64,000 nucleotides of DNA from assembly GCF_041381155.1 (NCBI RefSeq), contig NC_091134.1, positions 53,827,944 to 53,891,943 on the forward strand, written 5' to 3'. Positions 1 to 10,642 of this stretch are shown piece after piece (positions within the stretch are counted from its first letter, which is position 1; each line of letters opens with the position of its first letter). Position numbers and translations under genes: made by a program. The notes beneath the pieces are model-generated. The model did not search any database. It was not told the DNA's origin and was given only the letters and a program-made list of their open reading frames with translations. This DNA comes from Argopecten irradians (lineage: Eukaryota; Mollusca; Bivalvia; Pectinida; Pectinidae).

Positions 1-3000
1 TTATTGCAAACTATATCCCTCCAATCAATAGTACTTTTTAACGTCCTTGAGGAGTCCATAAGTCGATATCAGGATTTAGGCAACATTATGGCTATTGGTG
101 ATTTTAATAGCAGGACAGGGTTGAATGATGACTTTGTACAGAATGATCAACTGAATGAGGATTCTATCCAATTATTATCCAATGTTGTAAACTATCAGCC
201 TGATATTGAAACCACTGATAGGCGAAATATGGACAAACATGTTAATCAATTTGGTAGAAACTTACTGAACCTATGCAAAGCCACCGGCCTTCGTATTGTC
301 AATGGTAGGCATGATAACGATGCAGAAGGAAATTATACATTTTATAGCAAAAAGGGATCTAGCCTAATCGATTACGTTTTAGTAGATAAATATTGCATGG
401 AAGTGATAGAACATTTTGTTTCTGGAGAATTTACGCAATTCTCTGATCATTCTCCCGTGACCTTTGGCATCCAGGTAGAAGCCTACACGACCGTCGAATT
501 AGTGCCAAATATAAATCAAACGATTTCTGATCAGACTGAAAGTACAACCATTGGGTATAAGTGGGTCCACGATAATAAACAGGACATTATTTCAGCTATA
601 CAGAACAATATTGAACTTTTACATGATCTGTGTGACATTTCAGATAATACTGATGAAAATGTTAACAAATGTATTGACAATTTCTCTCAGACGTTAAATA
701 GCATAATTATCCCTTTCTGTTCTCGCATGAAAATCCCTTCTGGTGATCACCAGAAAACACCTAAGGTGGACAAGCCGTGGTTTAATGACGTGTGCAAGTC
801 CAAATACAAAGAATACAAACATGCTTTGAGCTCTTTCAATTCCTGTAAATCTCATGAAAATAGACTATTACTGGTAAATAAGAAAAGAGCCTATAAAATT
901 TTGGAACGTAAACTGAAGAATCAATACAAACACCAGCAGGGTAATATGTTGAATTTCATGAGAAAAAATAACCCCAGAAGTTTTTATAAGCAATTCCGTA
1001 AGAAGAAAAATACATCGAATAGTAAAATATCTCTTAATGAATTTTTTCATCACTTTTCTAGTGTAGCTAATGTGGATACTAACGTAAATGAAAATATTCC
1101 TGAATTTTTCAGAAATTATGATCTTAAAGATGCGGTTTATGAAGAACTTGACTTAGAAATTTCTCATGAGGAAATTGGTATTGCTATAAATAATCTGAAC
1201 TCCAATAAGGCTTGTGGCATGGATGGCATCCAAAACGAGTACTTGATCCATTGTAAGGACATTCTAGTGCCATGTCTCTTCACACTATTCAATAATGTTT
1301 TCAAATCTGGGCATTTCCCCCATAACTGGTCAATTGGTAATATTATCCCTGTTTTCAAGAAGGGTGATATTGACGACACTAATAATTATAGAGGAATCAC
1401 CCTAGTCAGTTGTTTAGGAAAACTATTCACGTCTATCTTGAACCGTAGGTTACTAGCATTTGATGGTAAATACAATATCCTTACTGACGCACAATTTGGC
1501 TTCCGCAAAAATCTATCCACTGTCGACGCTATTTTTGCCTTACAGGCCTTAATTAATAAAAGTATTAAAACTAAGAAAAGATTGTACTGCTGTTTCATAG
1601 ATTACCGTAAGGCATTTGATTTTATTAATCGACAAAACCTGTACTATAAACTAATAAAAGAGGGTATTGAAGGTAAGATGTTGGTTATTATACGCTCGCT
1701 ATATCATAAAGTTAGAAGTTGTGTTAAATATAATGGGTCGAATTCTGACTTTTTCGAATGTAAAAACGGTTTGTTGCAAGGCGAAGTACTATCCCCTATA
1801 TTATACTCCTTCTACGTTAATGATTTTGAAATGCAATTTATAAGTGACAATTGCCTTGGAAGTATCGAATTACAGGAACTGAATATGTTTCTGATCATGT
1901 ATGCAGATGACACCGTTATTTTAGCTGAAACTCCTGAAGGCTTACAAAAACTGTTAAACTCGTTGCTTAACTATACCATGAAATGGGCGCTAACTGTTAA
2001 CACTGATAAAACAAAAATTATGATTTTCAGAAACGGTGGGGTAATTAGGGAAAATGAACAGTGGTTTTATAACGGTGAAAAATTAGAAATTGTAAATGAA
2101 TTCAACTATTTAGGTATGCTTATGAATTACAATGGCAAATTTAGACAAACTCAGAAAAAAGTAGCAGATCAGGGACGTAAAGCATTATTTGCAATCGACA
2201 AAATTTGTAGAGAGAATTTTTTCAACATTGAAACTCAACTATCCGTTTTTGATACTTTCGTAGGTAGTGTTATAAACTATGCCTCGGAAATATGGGGTTT
2301 CCACCAAGCACCTGATGTCGAAAAAATACAAATTAGTTTCTGTAAAAAGTTGCTAGGAATTAGAAAGAGTGCTTGTAACAATTTTGTTTACCAAGAACTT
2401 GGGCGCTACCCTTTACACATCGTGCGAAAATTAAGAATTTTTAAATATTGGATCAAACTCAAAAACACAGATAACTGTATACTTCAGGCAAGTTATGAAA
2501 ATATGCTACAGAACGGCGATAGTTGGGTTCTGAGTATTAAAAATGAATTGTATAGAAGTGGACTAGGGTTCATATGGGAGTCTCCCAATGTTGATAACGT
2601 AACATATTTAAAAATAAAATACAGAATATTGGACATTTTTCAACAAAAATGCCACGAATCTATAATTTCAAGTCCGAAAGGACATATTTTTCAACATTTA
2701 AATAATTCGTTTACCCTCCAAACTTATCTGAACAAAATGAGCAGCCGAGTCTATCAGAGAGAAGTCACTAAAATTAGGACATCCGCCCACTTACTCAATA
2801 TCGAAAGTGGTCGTTTTAGGAATATTCAAAGAACTGAACGAAAATGTCATGTCTGCGATAAAAATGATATTGTTCAAGATGAATTCCATTTTATACTTAT
2901 TTGTCCTTTATACAATGATTTACGCCAACAATTAATCAAACTGTTCTATAGAAGAAACCCAAGTGTGTTTAAGTTAATCCAACTGTTATCTTCTGATAAT

Positions 3001-3090
3001 GTAACAGAATTAAATAATTTGGGGAAATACATTTTCCGCGCGAACAAACGCCGAGCTGAATGTCTTGTGTTACAAAATGTACAGCCGTAA
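1..3090 (+). mobile_element. Non-LTR retrotransposon (LINE), APE endonuclease + reverse transcriptase ORF, 5' end outside window
   Basis: The frame is open from the window edge to a stop at 3088-3090 (about 1028 codons), so the true start lies upstream. The first part is the C-terminal half of an APE-type endonuclease, with GDFN near residue 32 and SDHSP near residue 147. The central reverse transcriptase has motif A FIDYRKAFD (Asp near 533), GLLQGEVLSP, and the catalytic YADD at nt 1900-1911 (residue about 633). The C-terminal tail has a CHVC...H...C zinc-knuckle-like region, common in Jockey/CR1/L2-type LINEs. The protein would nick the target and reverse-transcribe its own RNA in place. 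No frameshift or internal stop is seen, which suggests a young copy. The clade is not settled, and the 3' end beyond the stop cannot be fixed because no poly-A tail or target duplication is visible. Confidence 0.93.
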
Positions 3091-3559
3091 ATTGCCATCC
3101 ATGCCATTAATGCCCTATCTTTATCTATATTATTATTTCTATGTTATTGAGTGGGTGTGCGGGGAATGACCACCAAAAACAAAATCGTTATCGGCAAGTT
3201 TCATTTAGTAATTAGTAATTCAAGAAGTATGCAAAACCATTGGTCATGAAATTATGCATAGCTACAAACTTATTTGATAGTCCCTATGAATGTATCCAAA
3301 ATCAAACAAAAATCTTCAAATCAAAGTAAAAGCTTGTCTGGACCCTCCAGTTTCATTAATTTTCTATAACTGTATGAAATTCAATTACATAGTATTATCC
3401 ACGCAATCAAGGGTACTACGGAGTACTACAAAAGTACCAGATACAACGATTTATTTATTGAACACAACTTGTGCAAAATGCTGAACACCATTGAATATTT
3501 GCAAGGAGATTACGATGTACTACATACTTATGTTAATCAGGAACGATTGGGGTATTACA
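3091..3559. other. LINE 3' UTR and flank, no gene seen
   Basis: AT-rich sequence after the LINE stop codon. The first 80-100 bases are probably LINE 3' UTR, but no tail marks its end. Short open frames here have no coding character. Confidence 0.5.
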
Positions 3560-3919
3560 AAAGATGCTCCACTGCCGACAGACCATAAATGATATTCATC
3601 ATTTGAACAATAATTGGTGTTTAATCGTGTATATATATGCCTAATTAACACAAAAACTAACATAAAATAATTTGTTTTGCCTTTGGTGCATGCGCAATCA
3701 TTACTCCATTCTATATAAGATATAGTGCCACGGAATTTTTTCGGGATGCAATTAATTATTTTTCATATTTTTAACTTGAAGTAAAATTAGAAGCTCAAAC
3801 TTTTCAATGGTGGTAATGGTGTAAAGTAAGTAACTTTTTTAACTGAAGAAAAATACAAAATCGTCTGCTCCTGTTTTTGATGGTGTAAAAATACCATTTG
3901 TCAGCGGTGGAGCATCTTT
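3560..3919. mobile_element. MITE, about 360 bp, 21-bp terminal inverted repeats
   Basis: The left end, AAAGATGCTCCACTGCCGACA (3560-3580), is matched in reverse complement by the right end near 3899-3919 with two mismatches. The interior is AT-rich and non-coding. This is the structure of a non-autonomous DNA transposon. The target duplication is unclear, so the superfamily is not assigned. Confidence 0.7.
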
Positions 3920-5059
3920 AAAGGAACCATCTATAAACACAGAACACAAAAAATACGACTGCTGGTTTCATTTCATCAAATCTTAATTACAAGTTAGAAC
4001 ATGCAATAAGACGGAATGATAAATATGCTAGTTTAGAGATGAAAATTCTTATTGTGTTAATGTCGAAGAATTATCATGTCCAATCAAAGTGCTCTTGTAA
4101 GAGTAGATTCTGGTCCTATCTGTCAGATCACTGGGCATGTAAAGCTATCTATTTTCACTCCACCTGAAGGATGCTCCATGTCTCTATTTCCAGTTCAAAA
4201 ACAAATGGTTCTGGAAAAATTAGCCAATGAGTTAGCTCTAATTCCATCACCTTTTTCCTAAGCTTCTAGTCTAGATCGAAACGCTTGGAAACTGGCAAAC
4301 ATAATAGGCCCTACTGATCTACAAAAAAAAAACAAAAAAAAAACAAAAAAAAAAAAAATTCTGAATGAAAACTACAGACCCATTCCAAGTAACCTTCGTT
4401 TATTCCTTCTTGTCAACAACATAAACCACAAGGTGTAAGAATGGTAGTACAATGATTATTTGCCATAACTGTGCGAAAATTTGGACATGTTATTTTTTCC
4501 TGCAGTGATATATGTAAACCAAAAGGTTTGATGAATTAAGCAGTGAAGATTAATAAAATGGACAGACAAACATATATGATGCCTTATTAACTGTAGTAAT
4601 AACACAGAATTCATGTACCGTGAAATTGTTTTGTATACCTTATTTATGTTTCGAAGGAAACATACCTGCAGAAATCACTTTACAATTACTAATAACATTA
4701 CAAAGTGTGAAATGAAATTGTAGTTCACATTTTGAATTCATGGTCTGACAGTAAGTGTTCATTTCACTCTACTGTAAACGTAATTACATGGATGAATGAT
4801 TTTTTGCCAAAATCATTTTCAGTCCTAATCATCTTATTTGTAATTTTAAAATTAAAACCTATACATTGTTAATCTTCTTCTTCCTGATCAATAGTCAGAC
4901 TCGAAGGGTTGAGTACATTTAAAGGCCCATTACCTTTCCGGAGCAAAATATTAAGGTTTCTTCAAAAACATTAATAACATCAGATCTAGTAAATGCATAC
5001 CGATGACCTAAAATAAGGTTACTACGGCGGCGTATTAGGGCCACTACAAAATTTTATTT
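3920..5059. other. Intergenic, no recognised gene
   Basis: A 61-codon open frame (4076-4261) matches no family I know and has no convincing splice context. A poly-A tract with scattered C lies at 4321-4359 and may be the tail of an old retroposed sequence. Nothing else stands out. Confidence 0.45.
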
Positions 5060-5150
5060 ATCTTGTACGTACAAGTTATTATCTTGTACGTACATGTACA
5101 AGTTAATATCTTGTACGTACAACTTAGTAATATGTACGTACAAGTTAGTA
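5060..5150. repeat. Short tandem array of a GTAC palindrome
   Basis: Four imperfect units of 21-27 bp, each containing the self-complementary core TTGTACGTACAA or a close variant, starting near 5060, 5081, 5108 and 5130. The second unit is extended by another GTAC palindrome. No coding sequence overlaps it. Confidence 0.75.
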
Positions 5151-5581
5151 CTGATTTGGACAAGCGAATTATGGCATCAAAGCCATAAAAACAATCCGTT
5201 AGTTAAGATTATTAAAACATAAAAAATGCCTTCATCATATTGCCAACACATATTCCTGCACTTAATTGACTGATGAATGTGTGTACAATTATGGACTTTA
5301 AAAGCCGTTACTAAAACAAAACTCGTATGACTGAAAAAAACCCTTTAAGTTACATGTAGGTCTGAAACAAAATCCAAAAACTTTTCCACATTGCCATAGA
5401 AAATACATGTATACTCTATTTCATAGATACCATTCCATTCAGGTCACATTCTAATGACCTTTGTTAGAGACATTGCCTTTGTACAGAACCCACACAGCAA
5501 TATTACCGAAAACGTAATTTCGTCACAATAAGCATATATGTGTAGCTATGTTATGCTTGTTGGACGAAATGCCGGACTACT
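5151..5581. other. Intergenic, no gene seen
   Basis: AT-rich sequence between the GTAC array and the palindromic MITE. It ends with the left copy of that MITE's target duplication (5574-5581). Confidence 0.4.
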
Positions 5582-5701
5582 CACAGGGGCCTGGCACGAA
5601 AATTTTTAACCAACAGTATACATATATATATGTTATAGTATCGATACTATAATATGTATATGTATACTGTTAGTTTAAAAAAATCGTGTCAGGTCCCTGT
5701 G
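5582..5701. mobile_element. Palindromic hAT-type MITE with 8-bp target duplication
   Basis: The 120-bp element folds on itself along almost its whole length. Its ends are CACAGGGGCCTGGCAC and the reverse complement of CACAGGGACCTGACAC (14 of 16 match). It is flanked by the direct repeat GGACTACT (5574-5581 and 5702-5709). An 8-bp target duplication with CAGGG-type ends is characteristic of the hAT superfamily. The centre TATAGTATCGATACTATA is a perfect palindrome. Confidence 0.82.
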
Positions 5702-5709
5702 GGACTACT

Positions 5710-6445
5710 TGCAACTGGAAAATGATGACGGCCCTTAGGCTTTACTTAACTTTTTCGTCCCCGTCAAGAAATTCGGAAGTAACAAATTGATAGGCCATTA
5801 AAACATGATCTCAGAAGGAATGTGTCATATCCTTTATGGAACAGTCTCCATATTCTGGTTGTTTAGAGTAGGACCTACAATTTCCGGAAATACGAACCGA
5901 GATTTGATTTAAAATTAGCCACTTCCTGGTTAAGCAGGGCAACTTTGTTCGTCAAATGTTTTACTAAAGATAGGTAAGTACTCAAACTCATTTAGCCTAC
6001 TTTCTTTTAAAAAATCAATGTATTCTACCGATTATGTCAAAGGTGCGCTCTTCTACACTGTCCAAATCGACCAATGTTTGTCGACAGTGACGGGTGCATT
6101 ATTAGCAGATTTTGCTAACGTTAGGGTTGTCCCCCTTCCATCGCCGCTATCTAAATTTCACTATTACTAAGGATTCAGAGGGCTTCACTAGAATAAAGTT
6201 TTGAAATTCATTTAATTAACATATCAAAATATGCAACTTATTTTTAATTACATTTTGATTCCAAGTGCAACAATTAGGACATCATCAATGATCCCAAAAT
6301 AATTATGATAAGAAAATATCAACGTAATACCCAACTATGTGTCGAGTAAATCATTTTATTGTTTAAAAACGTCTCTTTTTAATTTTAATTTAACTTCATT
6401 TTAAATTTAAAGAACATATCTTTTTCCAGTGAACGTTTACAAAGT
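5710..6445 (+). promoter_or_regulatory. Putative 5' region of the phytochelatin synthase gene: leader exon end, 5'-UTR intron, one MRE-like core
   Basis: A strong donor (AAGATAG then GTAAGT at 5974) and a pyrimidine-rich acceptor (TTTTTCCAG ending at 6429) fit a 456-bp intron in the 5' UTR, leaving 16 bases of leader before the ATG at 6446. No TATA box is obvious. A TGCGCTC at 6044-6050 matches the metal-response-element core TGCRCNC, but one match in this length is expected by chance and it lies inside the proposed intron. The assignment is by position only. Confidence 0.35.
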
Positions 6446-8021
6446 ATGACTTCCCAAGACATCAAACCAAAACCAGAGTTTTATCGGAGAGTTCTGCCTG
6501 AGGGATGTATCGCTTTCTCGTCAGCAGAAGGAAAGACAATCTTCAAAGAGGCTCTCGAGTCGGGTCACATGGGTTGTTTTTTCAAAATGGCAGCTCAATT
6601 TAGTACCCAGGCTGAGCCAGCTTTCTGTGGTCTCACGACCCTTGTGATGATTTTGAACGCTCTGGAAGTAGATCCCGGGAAGATCTGGAAGGGTCCGTGG
6701 CGATGGTACCACGAAGATATGCTAGAATGCTGTGTTTCTTTACAAACCATCAGAGAACAAGGCATAACGTATGACCAGTTCAGTTGCCTTGCCGCTTGCA
6801 ATTCCCTCGATGCAGAATCGACCAGGGTAGACGACACCGCCACGATAGAAACGTTTCGAGATCGTGTAGCAAGACTAAGTAAACAAGATGACCAATTCAT
6901 CGCCTTATCATATAGCAGAAAAACGCTTGGCCAGACAGGTGATGGTCACTTTTCCCCTGTAGGAGGATACCATCCGGACCGAGACCTCGTGTTGGTGATG
7001 GACACGGCTCGGTTCAAATACCCTCCACACTGGGTTCCTCTTGTGACTGTTTGGGAAGCAATGAAGCCTCTCGATAAAAGCACAGGTAAACTATTGCATC
7101 AGTTCAGTTCATTGAGTTAAGCTAGCAATTCATGGGTAAGTGGATGTTAATCAGTCCTGTATTTCTTCTAAAGATTTGCTGTTTATATATCAAGTAACGA
7201 GTGTTAACTTGTTCACCAATTTGTTTTATGTATTTTCAGGGAAGTCTAGGGGATATTGTATTTTGTCAAGAATTCACAAGGACGGTTCTCTACGTCTATT
7301 CAAACTGTCGAAATCCTTCAGCGTTTTCTTGCCTTGTGCTTATACCACTGGTGTCTCAAACTTTCTACACCAATGGCGAGAATTCCTGATAAAGGACGTG
7401 GGTACTTTGACAAAAGTACTTACTGAAGAGGCAAAGTCCGATGATGATGTGGACATATTTGGTCGAGTTATTCCTTCGCTACTGAAATGCGCTGGGTGCA
7501 TCGCGCAGAATGAATGTATCCTCACTACCTTTATGGATATTGCTAATTTCACAGCAGAACACCATGCCCTGAAAGATGCTTTATTACAGCAGCTTGAATG
7601 TCTAAAGCTTTATCGCATTGTCCACACTGTTTTAAGGAGCGCCAGTTCCGGTTCCTGTTTAAGCATTGGAAATGCTGAAGAGAACAATGTTGTTAACTCA
7701 GACAAACAATGTTGTAAAATGCCCTCTTCTAAACGTGCGAAAATCTCTGATACCGCCATGCTTCCGACACACTTCATCGCGGTTTTTATGCTTTGCTGGC
7801 CATACGAGCTTTTCAAGATCTCTGGGATTGTGACGGTAGGAGAACAGATGGATTCATATGTCACCGATTGGATGGAAGGTCCAGCATCTAAAGAGTTGAA
7901 GGAAGAGGTGTCACATCTAAAACGACAGCTGCTAGTGTTGTTGAGAATGCGTCTGGACAATTTACGTCATTGTGACTCGACCTCTTCGTGCGCAGTCTCC
8001 GTATGTGTTGAGAACAAGTAA
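6446..8021 (+). CDS. PCS: Phytochelatin synthase (glutathione gamma-glutamylcysteinyltransferase), two coding exons
   Basis: The enzyme makes phytochelatins from glutathione by transferring gamma-Glu-Cys units; the peptides bind cadmium and other metals in the cytosol. Exon 1 is 6446-7085 and exon 2 is 7240-8021, giving about 473 residues, near the usual family length. The 154-bp intron has GTAAAC and TTTTCAG borders and splits a glycine codon; joining keeps the frame through STG|KSRGYCILSR, a conserved stretch. The N-terminal papain-like domain has the full triad: Cys61 in EPAFCGL, His168 in GDGHFSPVGGYH, and Asp186 in MDTARFKYPPHW. The spacing is almost that of Arabidopsis PCS1 (56/162/180). 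The C-terminal half is variable and Cys-containing, as in the family. The first ATG of the frame aligns with the family start. A hAT-like element begins 18 bp after the stop, so the 3' UTR is probably transposon-derived. Confidence 0.95.
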
Positions 8022-8039
8022 CTTGTACTGTTAAAGGAA

Positions 8040-9459
8040 CAGGTATGGGGTAATTAAAAATGTAATGGCAATTAATTGTAATGCATTACAGTTTTTCAAG
8101 TAATTGAATGTAATGTGTAATTGAAGCAAATTTCAATTACATGTAATGGTTATTTAATTAATTACATTACAAAAATGCATGAATTGCTCAATTACTTTTC
8201 AATTACATTTCAATTACAAGTGACGTTTTTTAGATAGATTTGTCAGATTACATTTTCCATATTTCTGTTCTCACTAAAGTTTTCGTTTTTTCATTTTAGC
8301 TTTAGTATCCTTATGATTAGTTACAATGAATGTCTACCGTATAGTTTGATAACAGTACTTTATTTAGCATTCTTGATCATGATCAATAGTGAGAATAATG
8401 TCTTTCCTACCTATGCCCTTAATTGTTTAAATTAGGTATAAAATAAAGTTTAATTTGAAGAACAGAGGGTCTAGACCAGCTACCTGGTAATTATAGATAA
8501 TCATACCTTGGGGACAAACAGCGTGAGAACAATTGATCGTTACCTTCACTATTGCTAAGCAGGTAGCTAGGTATAATGTTAGAATTACACCTAATGAGAA
8601 ATTCAAAGTGACACTAGGTATATGGCTTAATAAAAGATTTAGTTTCCAGCACAAATTCGTAAAAGAATATACATATATATATATAAGTAAAAAAGAACCG
8701 TGTCCATGTGATGGTTTCCATATACATAAAAAGAAAACACAACTATAAAACAGTTTTTTCCTCCCTAGCGCTTTCTCGGCTCATGCCGGTCTTCAGGGGT
8801 TTGAAAAAACTGTTTTATAGTTGTGTTTTCTTTTTATGCATATATATAGACAAAAATATGGAGTAAAATGTATTACAATGACTTTATCACATCTATAGAA
8901 TTTCAAGATGGCAAATTATAATATATCGTGTACACACAATTATTACCTAATATTTTTTTTATTTTTGTTACTTCTACCAATGTAGACTATTTTAGTCTCC
9001 GAACTATGTATACCTATTTCTAATCACACCAATTTTGAAAGTCTGATAATTATCAATGTAACCTCAAAAATTAATGTATTTGGACATGATTGTATTGACC
9101 GATGAAATGTGAAATATAAATACTTATAATATGACTGTTCTTTTAAATGTAATATTTGGAAATTTAAAGTACCTTATTAATGAATGCATATCTTAAATTA
9201 GTATACAAATGTACATGGATATGTATTGTATAAAGATAGCTATTTTTATTAATATAGTTTCCAGTACTAGTCCGTGGGATAAAAGTTGTTCTTTTACTAA
9301 AACTGAAAGTAATGGGAAATTTAATTAATTACATTGGTAAAGTAATGGTAATTTAATTAATTACATTACAAAATACATGTAATGGTAATGGTAACGCTAT
9401 TTTAAAATGTAATGTGTAATTTAATTAATTAAATTGCTATGTAATTGAACCCATCCCTG
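8040..9459. mobile_element. Non-autonomous hAT-like transposon, about 1.4 kb, with 8-bp target duplication
   Basis: The left end CAGGTATGGG and the right end (reverse complement CAGGGATGGG) are terminal inverted repeats. Both subterminal regions are dense in TAATTAATTACATTAC-type motifs in opposite orientation. The flanks TAAAGGAA (8032-8039) and TAAAGTAA (9460-9467) match at 7 of 8 bases. There is no transposase frame. AATAAA at 8442-8447 could serve as poly(A) signal for the upstream phytochelatin synthase transcript. A perfect 35-bp inverted repeat is nested inside (8725-8838). Confidence 0.8.
8725..8838. repeat. Perfect 35-bp inverted repeat with a GC-rich 44-nt loop
   Basis: Arms 8725-8759 and 8804-8838 are exact reverse complements. 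The loop is much more GC-rich than its surroundings. Read on the minus strand it contains CTGAAGA, then a short GC stem (CCGGC/GCCG), then GAAA, which resembles the conserved core of hammerhead ribozymes (CUGANGA...GAAA). Similar CTGAAGA...GAAA strings occur in the terminal repeats of Penelope-like elements. No complete stems I and III are evident, so self-cleavage is not claimed. Confidence 0.75.
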
Positions 9460-10480
9460 TAAAGTAAAGTTGCCTTAAAATATACAGAGCCAAAGTAAAC
9501 GTCAGGATATATTCTATACTTTTTTTTACCATATGTGGTATCATTGATGTGTTGAATTTGTAATAAAATTTGCATTAAATTTACATGTGAATCGATACCA
9601 CATAACAGGTGGGCTATCAGCCTTCGACATGGTATCTACAGTCGAGATAACACTTAAGGTAAGTATTTCAAATATATCAAACATGTATGTTCGGTTTCAT
9701 CAATGCCCAACTATGTTGGACCAGGGTATCCACTTGTACAGAATACTTCAAAAATGAAACGTCATTACTCAAAATGTGTTAAATGATTGTTAACCCGGTG
9801 TCGTTGTCAGCATGTGTGTTCCCATCGAGAGTGTGAACTTTGAATATGATCTGGATGCTATTGCATGTACTGTATTGTCTTTGGAACAGATGAACGTATG
9901 GTACATTGTTCTTTGCCAGCCTGTTATTTATCAAGAATCTCGACGCAAATCTATCTTTTTAAAATTTGTTTGCAAATGTTTTATAGACTTATTAATATTT
10001 GGAATTAGGCCTTTTTATGGTATAGTGTTATTGCAATTTAAGCAAAAGCATATTCTCAATACTTAAATTCATCACTTTGATTTTTATTTATTTCTCAATA
10101 AAAAAAACCCAAAACAGTTATATATATTATGTATATGCCATTTAGGCGAGGTAGATCTACTTCGAATAAAACAATGAAATAACGATGCACCGATTATTTT
10201 ATGTAGATTTGTTTTATCGTGTTACGTTTGATCTGTGTCTGTTTCTGAACGAACGACAATTTTCTTCAATCTACAAATGACAGCCATTTGGCGTGGTCGA
10301 TCATTTGATGAGCAGTTGGAACTCTTGGGGTGTACAACATTACCTCGGATGTGATAGGTGTAAGAATATGTAAGAAAATCAATCATTTCATTTTAACAAT
10401 TATTTAATGTTTCAAATAAAGCGACTTATACAATCTGCGAAATAAACTGGTCTTTACTATTCTAAATATTATCTTGAGAT
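9460..10480. other. Intergenic; possible lone exon, otherwise nothing
   Basis: A 50-bp segment (9609-9658) is open in one frame and bracketed by AACAG and GTAAGT, and an open frame follows at 9812-10066. The phases do not join and neither peptide is recognised, so no gene is called. Confidence 0.3.
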
Positions 10481-10642
10481 TAAAGTGTTATTTACATGTA
10501 AATATAATTTTAGTATTGTCGTTTCGCTATTTTCCGCATTCTGTATTTTTATTGATTGTAAAAATTGATGTACTTCCGCAATGTTTTGCCGCGCCTCGTT
10601 TGCAATTGACATGTGCTTCAACAGCCACGCTAAAGGCTGATT
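10481..10642 (+). repeat. Split direct repeat copy A1 of the DIRS/Ngaro-like element
   Basis: About 162 bp, from TAAAGTGTTATTTACATG to TAAAGGCTGATT. It recurs in direct orientation at 13700-13862 (A2). The gag-like frame starts about 30 bp later. Confidence 0.9.

Noticed and set aside
4076-4261. 61-codon open frame
   Set aside because: No homology recognised and no supporting splice sites or codon pattern.
6044-6050. TGCGCTC as a functional metal-response element
   Set aside because: A single degenerate 7-base match is expected by chance here and falls in the proposed 5'-UTR intron.
6521-6900. Minus-strand frames across phytochelatin synthase exon 1
   Set aside because: Shadows of the real coding exon.
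9609-10066. Two-exon remnant after the hAT element
   Set aside because: The phases across the proposed donor and acceptor do not join and no peptide is recognisable.
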